Below are positions 37,135 to 47,869 of a stretch of DNA of 64,000 nt, one piece after another. The notes under the pieces were generated by a model. That model saw only the letters and a list, made by a program, of their open reading frames with translations, did not search any database and was not told the DNA's origin. The DNA comes from Nageia nagi (Eukaryota > Pinophyta), in NCBI GenBank assembly GCA_050084985.1, contig JBITNC010000001.1, positions 127,410,001 to 127,474,000 on the forward strand. Reading direction: 5' to 3'. The position numbers and the translations under genes are program-made. Numbering within the stretch: position 1 is the stretch's first letter; each line of letters opens with the position of its first letter.

Positions 37135-37170
37135 GGTCGAAAGGTTCCTATAGTTCATCGTGTTGTACAG
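37135..37170 (+). CDS. SEC11: SEC11 signal peptidase catalytic subunit, exon 4
   Basis: A 12-codon micro-exon, GRKVPIVHRVVQ, is bounded by TTTTCAG (ends 37134) and GTATTG (37171). It is phase 0 on both sides. The His in PIVHRV (codon 37156-37158) is the general base that pairs with the Ser of exon 2 in the SEC11 Ser-His dyad. It continues exactly from exon 3 as in plant SEC11. The next exon should carry the LTKGDNN block, which I could not find in the remaining 26.8 kb. Confidence 0.92.
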
Positions 37171-38169
37171 GTATTGACCACTGGAGACCTGTGTTTTTAA
37201 AGAGTACTCAGTATATAGACAAGTTCATTGATGAAGTTTGATACTTACCAATTACCATGTAATACACTAGGTCTGTTATGCTGTCTTTTCTCAGATGATG
37301 ATTTTTATTCCCCTAGATTTATTTGTTTGGAAACTCTTCAAGTTGAAGCCTGTAGCTAATAGTGGCTTAACTTTTAGCTTATTTTAATTTTGATTGCTTT
37401 GGTATGTTAGTTGAGTTCAAGGTTCTAAGGGAATGTGTTCTCTCCCATAGAGGGGGTGCTCCTAGCATTCCCCCATTTTGGAAATGTCTTAGGGAACGTT
37501 CCCCTCCTGTTCTTCTTTTGGGGAATGGCAGGGACCATTACTGGGAAATCATTCCCTCGAAGCTCCCAAAAAAAATCTCTTAAATTAAAAAAAAAGGTGA
37601 AAAATCGTATGGGGGTGGGACTCACCAATGTCTTCATCCCTTCAAACCCTAAAAATGACACATATATAAATGCAAACACAAAATATTTCATTTTATGCTC
37701 ACACAAAAGTATTTCATTTTATGCTCTATCCATTTCAGAAGACGAATCAACAATCCAGGGCTTGTTGCGACAGTTAGACCTTTCACAAGATCTCTCAAGA
37801 TTGAGGACATTACGAAGAGTAATAATTTACCAAGGCTCTAATATACGAACCAAGAATCTGTGATCTGGGTCTTATATGTGATATTGTAGAGCTTGTAAGG
37901 ATCTCAACAATTCATGGTTTGAAAAGAACATACTTCAATATGATGTAACTTTGCAACCATAAGTTCAGATGATTGAAAATATGATATGAACAAATTTTGA
38001 AATTTGTATCCTACTAAACAGGTTCCATTTGATTTATCCATAGTTAACAGACTTGGACTTGGCAAAAACTTGGATGAAAAGAAACTGAAGTAAAAGATAT
38101 TAGGACAATTTTTTTGACATCAGCCATCAAATTAATCATAAAACAACACATTAGGAAATAGAAGGTGCT

Positions 38170-39600
38170 CCAGTTTCACTCATAGTTTCCTTTTGTGGGT
38201 ACAAGTAGGGCTTCCAAAAGATATCCTTTTGCAAACTTATAAATTTGCAATCATTATTGCTTGGCCCTTCAATTCATCTATGGGCAACATCTAGTCTATG
38301 GTCATATGCAAGCCAGTTGGGACTTTGTCATCTACCAGTACCACAAAGTCTTCATCATAAACATATTTGGAGTTGAAGTAGTACTTTCCTGGATGTAAAT
38401 GCCTATTTAGTTAATTCAACCACATTTTGTAAATCTTGTTCTAAAAGGGATTGTACTTCCTTCCCATAGTTGTAGAATGAAGCAATAGCCTCTTTAAACA
38501 AGGGCTCAAAAAACTACAAGGGGAATCAAATAAGTGAATCGACAAATACAACTTGAAACTTTAATTTTTGAAATTGAAAGACAGAATCAAAATAGTTACC
38601 TAAATAATGTCATTTGATGCTTTCCAAAAGGCATCATCAAACACCTATTGGACCACATTTTCTCTCTAGGAGGAATGTGCATATTTGAAGGATGTTCACT
38701 CCTTCAATGAATCTCTTGACTCCTACAAACTTTGGTAGGATCCATGTGCAGTCATAGATCTATTTTTGGCCTACTTCGTCACCTCTTTCGCCGAATCAAG
38801 TTTGTCCTCGATCATGAGATTCAAACAATGGGTAGCACATGAATTTAGAGAATAGTAGGATACCTCTCCTCAATTATTTTCCTTACAACCACATACGAGC
38901 TGCATTGTCGATGTCTATTTGTACAACGTTTTTTGGCCCCACCTGTAAGATGACCTCCTCAATTGTGTCAATAAGGAATTGCATTCTTAATCTTTGATGA
39001 GGCATTAACTGATCTTTTAAATTACCAAACTCCTTGTGGAAGAAACATGGAAGTTGATAAGAGTTTGATTCCTCTCGTCAGTCCATCCATTGATCATTAT
39101 GTTCCAGCCCTTATTTTTCCAAATTTTCTTTTATCCATTAATGATCAGTTGAATGTTGTTGATAGCTTTCAAAAGCATGGGGCCTCACAACTCATGATAA
39201 GTGGTTGGCTTGAATTTAGGCCCTCAAATAACAATTGCATTGATCGTGTATTCCCAATGTAGTGACCTATCAATGTCGAATATCTTTGTTATCTAAGGCT
39301 TTGCCATGGCTTAAATAGTTCTATTCTTTGATTCCTTCTTTTGCAAGGTGGTCTCCAATTGGGCATTGGCTTACTGCATCAGCTCCTCCTCTACTATCTC
39401 ACGAGCCCTAACATTACAACAAACTACGTGTGCAAGGTGATATTCCATTCAGGTGATGCATCCATTTATGAGATTGTTGTTGTAATTGCAAATGCATTGC
39501 CTAGGTTTCTCATCTAGTTTGCAATGCTTCCAACAAGTGTCTCTCTTTGTTATGATCATCTTGCAAAATCTAAATAACAAAACCCTAATTGCAAGTAGTT
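38170..39600 (-). pseudogene. hAT transposase (BED finger + DUF659), decayed
   Basis: On minus, 39560-39440 encodes a BED zinc finger (CWKHCKLDEKP, then CICNYNNNLINGCIT and MEYHLAHV). The DUF659-like core follows at about 39100-38700 (NGWTDERNQTLINFHVSST, then ATHCLNLMIEDKL). Both are hallmarks of plant hAT-type transposases. Frameshifts and stops are frequent throughout. The C-terminal hAT dimerisation region is not convincingly visible. No terminal repeats were identified. Confidence 0.78.
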
Positions 39601-39842
39601 GGCACTTGTAAAAAAAAATTATTTTCTTATTTTGGCAATTGATCATGTATTCCCAATATGGTGACCTAGCAACATTGAATGTCTATTAAATGAGGCTTTG
39701 CCTTTAATAATTCTCTTATGCGATTCCTTCTTTTGTAGAAAGGACTCCAATTGGGTATTGACTTGCCGTATCAAATCCTCTACTTTCTCACAAGGCCTAA
39801 CATCATGACAAACTACATGTGCTAGGTGGTTTTCCATTCAAT
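39248..39842 (-). repeat. Two diverged direct copies of a hAT N-terminal block
   Basis: The block at 39248-39462 is repeated at 39648-39842 (about 400 bp apart). Both begin GTATTCCCAATRTRGTGACC and end ACTACRTGTGCWAGGTG. On minus both encode HLAHVVC, then a helix with QLE-x-x-LQKKES-K. Copies differ by many substitutions. The second copy lies beyond the BED finger, so either part of the gene was duplicated or two related elements overlap. Confidence 0.75.
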
Positions 39843-40360
39843 ACATGAAAAAATATGTGCATCAGAATATACAGATAATTTATCAATTCTTTTGGGATAC
39901 TGTGTGATTGATTTACCACTTTCTGAAAGCATATGTTTGCTTGTTGCTTGTTTAATCCGAGTTGACCCTGGAGTTAACAATTCATTAATATGCCTACTTA
40001 TCCTTTGCCAATTGATTGGATGCCATTTTTAAGACTAATCTGTTATTGCAGAATGGATGAAAACATAACTGAGAAATATCTGAAAATTTGCTTTAAAATG
40101 TCAAGATTTCCTGGTCAGTAAATACAAGTGTGATACCTTTTATTATTTTTTTGTTATCATTTTTTGTGATCGCCAATTTCACTTTTTTTGTTTGTGACAC
40201 TTGGTAACTTCAAATATTTAGAATTCTTTCTGTTAAAGGTTTTGATCTTTTCAGAAAGTTTCATTATCCTCCTTGTTGGTATGTTTTTCTTTCCTCACCC
40301 AAAACATGCACAAGATTTGGAGGAAACAATGTTACTTGTTTCCGCCTGAAAGGACTGGTT

Positions 40361-40557
40361 ACCCCAAGCGCTCACATGGAATATGGTCTTGATGGCTCAG
40401 CAAATGGAGATGCATGTTGTTAACCATATACAAGGGAAATACATGCTGGAGATCCTTTTACCCCAAGCGCTCACATGGAATATGGTCTTCATGGCTCAAC
40501 AAACAGAGATGCATGTTGTTAACCGTATACAAGGGAAATACATGCTGGAGATCCTTT
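40361..40557. repeat. 99-bp tandem duplication
   Basis: Two adjacent copies start at 40361 and 40460 with ACCCCAAGCGCTCACATGGA and end ATGCTGGAGATCCTTT. They differ at only about six bases. The unit is 33 codons, so a + frame (40383-40688) stays open across both, but I see no known protein. Confidence 0.88.
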
Positions 40558-41021
40558 CCTTAATGAGGAAAGATTGCAAATGTGAACGAAAGCAAAGAAA
40601 GATCACAAATGCAAGGACAAACACAAGGATAAATGCAAGGGAATGCGAGGAAAGGAAAAGACCTATGAGGACATCACTAGGGATATAGTGTCTTGGCAGG
40701 TCATCTTCAAATTCATTAAGGTCGATACACAAACTATCAAGCTGGGCAACAAAAAGCAAATATGCTCAAATCACTACCAGACGAGAGCAGGAAGTTGTAG
40801 GGTCTTTATGGAAGACTCAATGGAAAGGGTGAAGATGGAGTGAAGACGTAAGTGCAATAACCTAATTGAATGATATAAAGACAAGCTGTAGGCCTCAGAA
40901 TATATCCACTTGCGTGCAAACTATCCAAAGAAGGATCAAACTCTTTCACAAATTATCAATATGCAATTCATAGAAAGAACCATTTAGATATGCATAATCC
41001 CATAAATGATGTTCCTCACAA

Positions 41022-44000
41022 TATAACTTTATGAGGAAATCTGCATTTTGAGATCCATCATCTCAACACCTTCGACAAGGAGTTTGTAAATCTGCGAAGA
41101 CAATCTTTCAACGGCCTCCATCACTTCGTTCTTAAGTTGCTCCTTCATCAATTCCCATCCTTCATGGAAGGAATTCTACTTCTGCAAGTGCAAAGGAGTG
41201 GTGCTAATTTTCAAGAACTCCTTAATAACCTTCCTGTTGGCCGTGAGTTTCTTCTTTAGTCTCTTTACCTCCTTTTTCTCCTCATAGCCTTCCTATTCTG
41301 TGACTGTAGTGTTTTGGGTGACAATATGTTTCCTGGCTGTCAACCCTAGCTTAACTGGCATCTTGAATGTCTCAATGACGTAATCCTTCGCCCTCTGAGG
41401 ATGCTTCTCTTTCGAGTAGCAATGACTAATGGAGATCTCCTTTTGATAGGTGGAGACAAAAGTGTCCACCCTTCGAATCTTCTCCCCATTTGAGAGTTCT
41501 TCCTCATCCTCAGAATGCAGGTCCTGATCTATATCTTCATCATGAGCCGTACTCATGCTGAGGGCTCTAAGGAAGGCATCCAGGTCAAGATCTGGATGTT
41601 CAGTTGTTGGTCGAGGGGGAAACCTTTGAACCAACAATCTTTCTTTGTCAATTTCCTTGACCTCTTTCACTAGAGTGGTCTGCACTACGGCCATTTCCTT
41701 GCCTTGATGCTCTTCCTTCTTCCTTTTCTTCTTTTTACTTCTTAGTCTCTCCATCTTCTTCATCTCCTCCGTTACCGCCTATAGATAGGCCCTTGCTCCA
41801 GAGCTGGGGAGATCTCTCATGACTCCTCTTGGTAGAGGGTTTGTGTGAAGAAGGAGACTTCTTCCTATGTTTGGTAGGAGAGGACTTGGATGTAGCCACC
41901 TCTCTAGCACACTTCACAATAATCTGGACGTCTTCATCATAGGTGCCAAAATCCACTATCTCATCTTCTGGGATGGATTCGACTTCAGTCTCATCGGGTG
42001 CTGAAGCACCAAGAGGAATATTGGCAACATTGCCAGTATCATCATCATCTTCTTCTTTCTCGCTACAGCTCTCCGATTCTTCTGCAGAATCCTCCACCGT
42101 ATAGTCGGGATCTTCAGTCTCTTCATCGGAAGAAGAGGAACGCTAAGAACTAGAGCTAGAACTTGGTTGCAAAAGGGGAACTTTCTCCCTTGGACCAGGA
42201 GAATAGGCGGATATGGAAGGAATCGCCTTAGTGGACGAAACACTGCCACATGCTGTATTCACCACATCGTCCAGCACATCCGAGGGAAGAGTATGATATC
42301 CAGCATCTCTAAGATCAACCTCTACTACATTTCGTTTGCTGGGACCCAAGATGGGCTCCCTCGGGGCCTCTTGTCTTTTTCCTGTAGGAAGTAAGGGTGT
42401 CTTCTTTGGTGAGGATGTGGTGTGAGCAGGAGACTTGATCTTCAAGGTGTCTCTTTAGATCGGGGCTTGGTCGTATGAGGCTTTTGAGGAGGTTTTTCTC
42501 CTTGAAGGGAAGCCTTCTTCTTGCTCAAAAGAGCCTTTATGCGTGCAATTTCTCCTCTGTCATGTACATTTCTATACCTCTCCTCATCTCCCAAAGGCTT
42601 GTGTGGAAATGCGATGGGCCTATGAAAAATTGTATCATAAAAACGCACAATTATCCCCTTAGGATCATAATTCTTAGCAGCAACCTCTTTGAAGAAGTTG
42701 TACTGTTGTAGCTCCTCTCTCATATACGTTGCCTCCACCTATGTCTAGCACACATATCCGGACATAGTATTAGGCAAATTTATTGTGGCATTCTTCTTCT
42801 TCCAGACCCTTTCGTTTAGGAAAAAGTGCTGCTTGGCATACTCCATGAAAATCAACCTGTCATTGGCGAATTTGGGCGAGAGCAGGGGTTCTTCTTAACC
42901 AAAGACTCTGATATATGTAAAATTGGCATCCTGCAGAAAGAAGTCTGCATGTATGTTGATGGCCTAAGTAGCTACATCAGAAATCCTCTTCATTATGGAT
43001 TCTCCTTTGATATCTTTGTAGATATCATACTCCTAGAAATCGGTCCTCTCATAGACGTATTGGAACTTGTTCTAGCACCACCATTTCTGGTATGCCCTCC
43101 ACATAGGGATGTTTTTCTACCCCAAGTATCTTTTATTAGTCAGCTCCTTGGATTTGGCTTTGTCATGTAGCAACAGGTACACCAGATAAGAGTTCATATA
43201 GAATCTCTTCAAGGAGCCAAAAAAGGACAATTGATAGCACAGGGAATCACTAATTACCCTAGCCCATCGGATAGGTCTCCCCGAACTGATAGCAACAATA
43301 AAACCTATGAACTCTCTTTGGTACTTAGCATCATTTTCTTGACTGATTACCCTTGACAAGAGGGTGATCAACTTTGCCACAACTGGCAGGAATTCATCTC
43401 TTCGTGCACTGATCAGCCTTTGCCCTTGAAGGTTTTGAAACTCTTCAAGTAACCAAGGTCGAATATAGTCTCCAGGCTGGGATGTGGAGTCATGGAACTC
43501 TTCAGAATGAACCAATGTATAATCATCCCCGTATCTTTTCCAGCCAAAGGCTGCTTTAATTCCGGTAGGGGAAAAGTCCATGATCACATTGCCTTCTGTG
43601 TCCTGCAGAATCCTCTTGCTAAAGTCACACTTCCTAGCCACTTCACTGCATAGGTCAGGAAAAGGTACTGCAAATGGTATCATAGCTGTATTGAACAAAC
43701 TGCATGTGTGGATAAGCTCCTCTGATAAGTTCTCTTTGCTGATGGAGGACGTGGAGGCCAGGGTCAGAATAGGGTCCAAGTTTCCCCAATCTGTGTCACC
43801 AACGAAGATGTGTCTCCCCTTGAATTTGGCTTCAGGGAGCTTTGATTTGTCCTTTTGCTGAAACTCTATCAAACTTTCCTTCAAAAGCCTAGTCATCTGG
43901 CTTTTGGTCACACTTCTCTCGAACAACTGGCTTTGAACCTTTTTGGCTTTCAACAGGGTGCTTTGATGCTCAAAGCCATGGAGAATTCCACTCAACTCCA

Positions 44001-44022
44001 GATGTTTGACCAATCTAGGCAT
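41022..44022 (-). pseudogene. Extra ORF of Tat-like gypsy element (- copy)
   Basis: This is the best copy of the large accessory ORF. The N-terminal 301 codons (44022-43117) are open: MPRLVKHLELSGILHGFEHQ, then RHIFVGDTDWGNLDPIL, RPIRWARVISDSL and MNSYLVYLLLHDK. After a broken stretch, 42738-42442 has YDPKGIIVRFYDTIF and GDEERYRNV. The following open parts (42445-42143, 42097-41735, 41763-41293) are Ser/Pro-, acidic- and Lys-rich. A helical C-terminus (VERLSSQIYKLLVEG) ends at about 41022. About 1000 codons in total. It matches the + copy at 24735-27794. I recognise no domain, signal peptide or membrane segment. It lies 3' of integrase and after a hairpin repeat array. Confidence 0.75.
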
Positions 44023-44049
44023 ATAGTCCTAGATGAGTGCAAAAGCATA

Positions 44050-45660
44050 GCTTGCAAGGTGTGCGACTGGGCCTAGGGTCAGTTAGCCATTTTTTTTTTA
44101 ACACAATTCTTCATTCCAGATCTGGGCGCATGGTTTTGGATGAGTGCCTTGAGCACTACCTTGAAAGTATGTGACTATGAAATGCCTTAGTCAAATGCAA
44201 TGGCTCGAAACCTTCCTCCTTCCTTGGTCGCATGTTTTAGAGTGAGTGCATAATCATGCATGAAAAATGGTGCGACTAAGCTCTGATATGGGGTATGCAA
44301 CGTTCCTCAATTTGTTTCCTCCTTGGTCGCACGTCCAGGAATGAGTGTATAAGCATGCATGAGAAATGATACGACTAAGAAATGGAGTGATTATGAAATG
44401 ATGTGTTTGAAATGCTCAAGGGGGTGGGATATTTATAGGTTTGTGTAACTGCCAGGTGTCACTTTCTTATTGGTCCGTCTAAGGGTCAAATAGAAGGCCC
44501 ACAACAAGGTCGCATGTTTCTTGAGGAGTGCAAAAGGACAAGATGAAAATGATGCAACTAGGAAAGGGGGGTGACTTAGTCAAATTCCAAACTTAGTTCG
44601 AAGCCTTAGTCCCCGATCGCACCCTTTTGGATGGGTGCCCAAAGCACTTGTATTAATCCTTGGACCTGATTGGGCATGCTTCCCAAGGCCTAGGATCTAA
44701 AAAACTTTGAAAAAAATGCAAGTGGTCCTTGGTCGCATGTCTAGGAAGGAGTATCTTTTCTTCTTATCTCCCATGCTTTACCCCAGATGAACTTGCAAAC
44801 TGAAATAAGGGGACTGACTTTCCTTTTATAGCCCTCCGGATGGGACACATGTCACTACAAGATAGGCGTAGACGGAGGTCCATTGCATGAGCTTCCACTT
44901 GTCAACAAAGTTCAACACTTAGCTAATTTTCTTCTCTCCATTCTAGTCGCATGGTTTTGGATGAGTGCAAAAGGACTCATCAAAATCCTTGCGACAACCT
45001 TTGAAGGGGTGCAAAAGGACTCTTCACAATGCATGTGACAGCCTTTGGGCTCCAAAAAATATGCTAAGTATAGAATCTCCTTGGTCGCACCGATTCCAAT
45101 GAGTGCAAAAGGACTCAATCCAAAACGTGCGATGGCCAAAAATATGCTGAGTATGAAGTCGTTGGTCGCACCCTTTTGAAGGAGTGCAAAAAGGACTCAT
45201 CTCAAAGCATGTGACAACAAGAAAATTGCTAAGTATAAGTTGTTGGTCACACCCTGTTGGAGAGGTACAAAAGGACTCCACAAAATACATGTGACAATTG
45301 AATGCAATGAAAAAAATGCTAAGTATGAGATGATGTTCAACTTGGTTGCACCTTCCCTGGAGGGTGCAAAAACACTCCCTCAAAAACATGCGACAAGCTG
45401 AAAATGAGAGTTTTCTTTTGCATTTGCGACAAAAAGAAGGGCATATGAGATGCAGATGGGGTTCCTACAACATGGAGGTCTCAGGATGCCTTCAAATGTA
45501 AACATGCAAATGATAAAAATGGAGAAGGCTGACTAGTTGCATGGTTTGAGAGAGGTGCAAAAGCACTTATTGAAATACATGTGACATGCTGAAAAATGCA
45601 TGATTTTGACTTTAATTTACCATGAAAATGAAATCTAAACATATTCCCGAGACTAGATTG
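44050..45660 (-). repeat. Hairpin-unit tandem repeat region of - gypsy element
   Basis: Units contain GGTCGCAC or GGTCGCAT, then GAGTGCAAAAGGACTC, then GTGCGAC or TGTGACAA, often followed by ATGCTAAGTATGA. Regular starts occur at about 45081, 45163 and 45244 (spacing about 81 bp). Elsewhere spacing is irregular. The GGTCGCA and TGCGAC ends can pair. Related units fill 18916-20526. Non-coding, between integrase and the extra ORF. Confidence 0.75.
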
Positions 45661-45741
45661 AAAGATGTGCATCTTCTTTGACAAACTTTTCATGCAATTC
45701 CTCTTTTGTTTCCTTGAGGGTCCTCAAAATGCAAAAAAATT

Positions 45742-45775
45742 TTGGGGGGGGTGTTGTGTAGGCACAACAATAGCT
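45742..45775 (-). promoter_or_regulatory. Inverted-repeat junction motif, reversed copy
   Basis: On minus the motif reads TTGTTGTGCCTACACAACAC followed by a C-run and AAAAATTTT. It resembles the motif at 21602-21650 in layout: an inverted TGTTGTG/CACAACA pair, then C-rich, then A/T-rich. It lies between the end of pol (46214) and the repeat array, so it marks the same boundary. Confidence 0.55.
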
Positions 45776-46213
45776 AAAACAAAACAAAACCAACAAACAA
45801 ACCAACAGAATGAGATCAACATGATGCACGGAAGAGGACAATACAATGCACAATGCATGAAGACGGCACTAACGAGATTAAGATGAAGCGACTGCACATA
45901 ACAGAATGCAAACACAACACTTATGTACAAGACAATGCAATTATCCTTAAGCTTGAAAATAATGCTTGAGATGTTTACCATTAACGGGCAATGGTAACAC
46001 CTTTCTAGTGAGTTGCCAGAGCTTGAAAGAATTCGGTCTTGTAAGATCTTCAATGAGAAAGGGTCCCAACCAGAGTCTGTCAAACTTAGCATGTTTCCCT
46101 TTATCCTCGTGTGCTTTATTTCACATCAAGATGAGATTGTCTTGTTCGAACTTCCGTGCCCGAGTAGTTTTGTCAAACCATCTCTTGGTGATCTGTTGAT
46201 GATGGATGATACT

Positions 46214-46594
46214 CTAAAGGGCTTGCTCCCTTTTTTCTTCTAGCAGGAGGAGATTTACCAATCTCGCTTCAATCACATCATCTGTTCCAATATACTCCTT
46301 CATGAATTGAAGGGTTTCAATCTTCAAATGCATAGGGAACACAGGTTCAGTGCCATATACCAGGTGATATGGGCTGGTGCCGAGAGATTTTTTCAGTCTG
46401 ATTCTATCAGACCATAGTGCATACTTCAACTTACAATGCCATTCTCTCGGATTCTGAGCCAGGAGCTTTTTGATCACCATGACTAGATTTTTATTAGTCG
46501 ACTTAGCTACTCCATTGCCTTGCGGATAGTAATTTGAGGAGTAACTTATACTGATGCCATGGTCATATGACCACTCTGTCAATCTTGTTGAAAT
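46214..46594 (-). pseudogene. Gypsy integrase, 3' half (split by copia insertion)
   Basis: The frame continues from the piece at 55342-56072 once the copia element and one GAAAT are ignored. It covers the end of the catalytic core and the C-terminal domain (WHCKLKYALWSDRIR, SPYHLVYGTEPVFP). The third catalytic acidic residue is Lys (codon 46502-46504), 35 residues after the second Asp. It ends at a stop just after LLLLEEKREQAL. Confidence 0.86.
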
Positions 46595-47077
46595 TGTTAG
46601 AATTTGTAATGAAATATTGTGAATATCTAAACTCCTTGTAAATTCAATTAATCACTTAAAGGGTATGTAGATACCTTAAGGGATTAATTGAATTCTTTAA
46701 TATGTAGACTTTGACTTTACCAAGTGGTTAGTTGGTAGGTTAAAGTTAGGTGATTCATTTATTGTGACCCTAACCTTACCCTTGGGTTAAAGGGAGGTTA
46801 GGGAGGTGCTCTCAAGCTATAAATAGAGGGCCTCTCCTCTTGTAACATAACTAAGTTTTTGGAGTAAGATTACTCTACTAGTTGTGTAGGAGAGGAAGAG
46901 AATAGTTGTAAGAGGGGCATACTTGAGAATTGAGATACTAGTTGTGGATGTACTTCCAAGGAGGGAGGAACCACATTACACTTGTGTTATCTTGTGTGAT
47001 TGTGTTATCTTGTGTATGATTGAGTTTCCTAGTCTTAGGTCCTTGAGGATTTGTTTAGATCTAGTCTAAATCCTTCA
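46595..47077 (+). repeat. Copia 5' LTR (483 bp)
   Basis: It starts TGTTAGAATTTG and ends AAATCCTTCA. A TATAAATA box at 46818-46825 is the likely core promoter. It has an extra 18-bp copy of a TTGTGTTATC-type unit near 46990-47020, which the 3' LTR lacks. Confidence 0.95.
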
Positions 47078-47079
47078 AT

Positions 47080-47171
47080 TGGTATCAGAGCTTGGTGTGG
47101 AAGCTCTTCTTCTTGGTGTGGAAGCTCTTCTTCTTGGTGTAGAAGCTCTTTTTGGTGTGGAAGCTCTTCTT
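47080..47171 (+). promoter_or_regulatory. Primer-binding site with 21-bp repeats
   Basis: TGGTATCAGAGC (47080-47091) is complementary to the 3' end of plant initiator-Met tRNA and lies two bases after the LTR. From 47091 a unit of about 21 bp (CTTGGTGTGGAAGCTCTTCTT) is repeated about four times, to 47171. The related truncated element at 21031 has only one copy, so this is a local expansion. Confidence 0.85.
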
Positions 47172-47869
47172 CAACATTTTGGTGATCCTTCTTCATTCCT
47201 CATCTTACACTCCATTGGTGAGGTAAATTCCAAGAGAAGGTATAAATTTCCTCCTCATTTGGTTATTTTATAGATTATTACATGATGCTACTAACACATT
47301 ACTTGCTATGTGTTAGTCCTTTTAAATTATGATTAACAAGTTGCAATTTTTTTTACTAATCCTCTATGTTACTTGCAATTTTAAATTGCTATAATTCTTT
47401 TAAGAAGGGTTAGTATACAAAATTTTTTTACATATTATATTGGAATTAAATGTATGTGTTGGTTCAATTTATCACAACATTTGCTTAAATACCAATATAT
47501 GATGAAAAATTGCAATATATACTAACATTTTTTATGTTAGTAGTATTATATTACTATTTGCTTAAAAAATAGTAATATATTATTGTGAAATTTCTCCTAT
47601 ATACTACCATTTTTTATGTTAGTGGTATGTTTTTCTTGGTGATGAGGATAATTTTTTTTGTTGTTTTTTGAGTTCTACTACAAAATTTCAAAGGCACAAT
47701 AATAATATATATATATATATATATTTATAAATTTTTTATTTTTTGTTTAAAATATAATAAAAAATATATATATTATAAAAACAGGGGGCAGGGCAAATAA
47801 AATTCCTTAAATTGCAATTGCAATTTATAAATAAATGAAATCATATATTAACAGAGATAAAAAAAAAAC
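47172..47869 (+). other. Copia leader, AT-rich part
   Basis: This is a non-coding leader homologous at first to 21060-21180, then very AT-rich, with an (AT)n run at 47706-47724. No ORF or hairpin array is seen. Confidence 0.7.

Noticed and set aside
40383-40688. 101-codon + strand ORF over the 99-bp duplication
   Set aside because: It is open only because the duplicated unit is a multiple of three. No domain, splice context or codon signal supports a gene.
45024-45389. 121-codon minus ORF with repeated CxTPSxGCDQ-like text
   Set aside because: It is a translation of the hairpin tandem repeats; repeated phrases come from DNA repetition, not a Cys-rich protein.
47702-47724. AT dinucleotide run as a regulatory element
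   Set aside because: Simple-sequence repeat in AT-rich leader with no supporting context.
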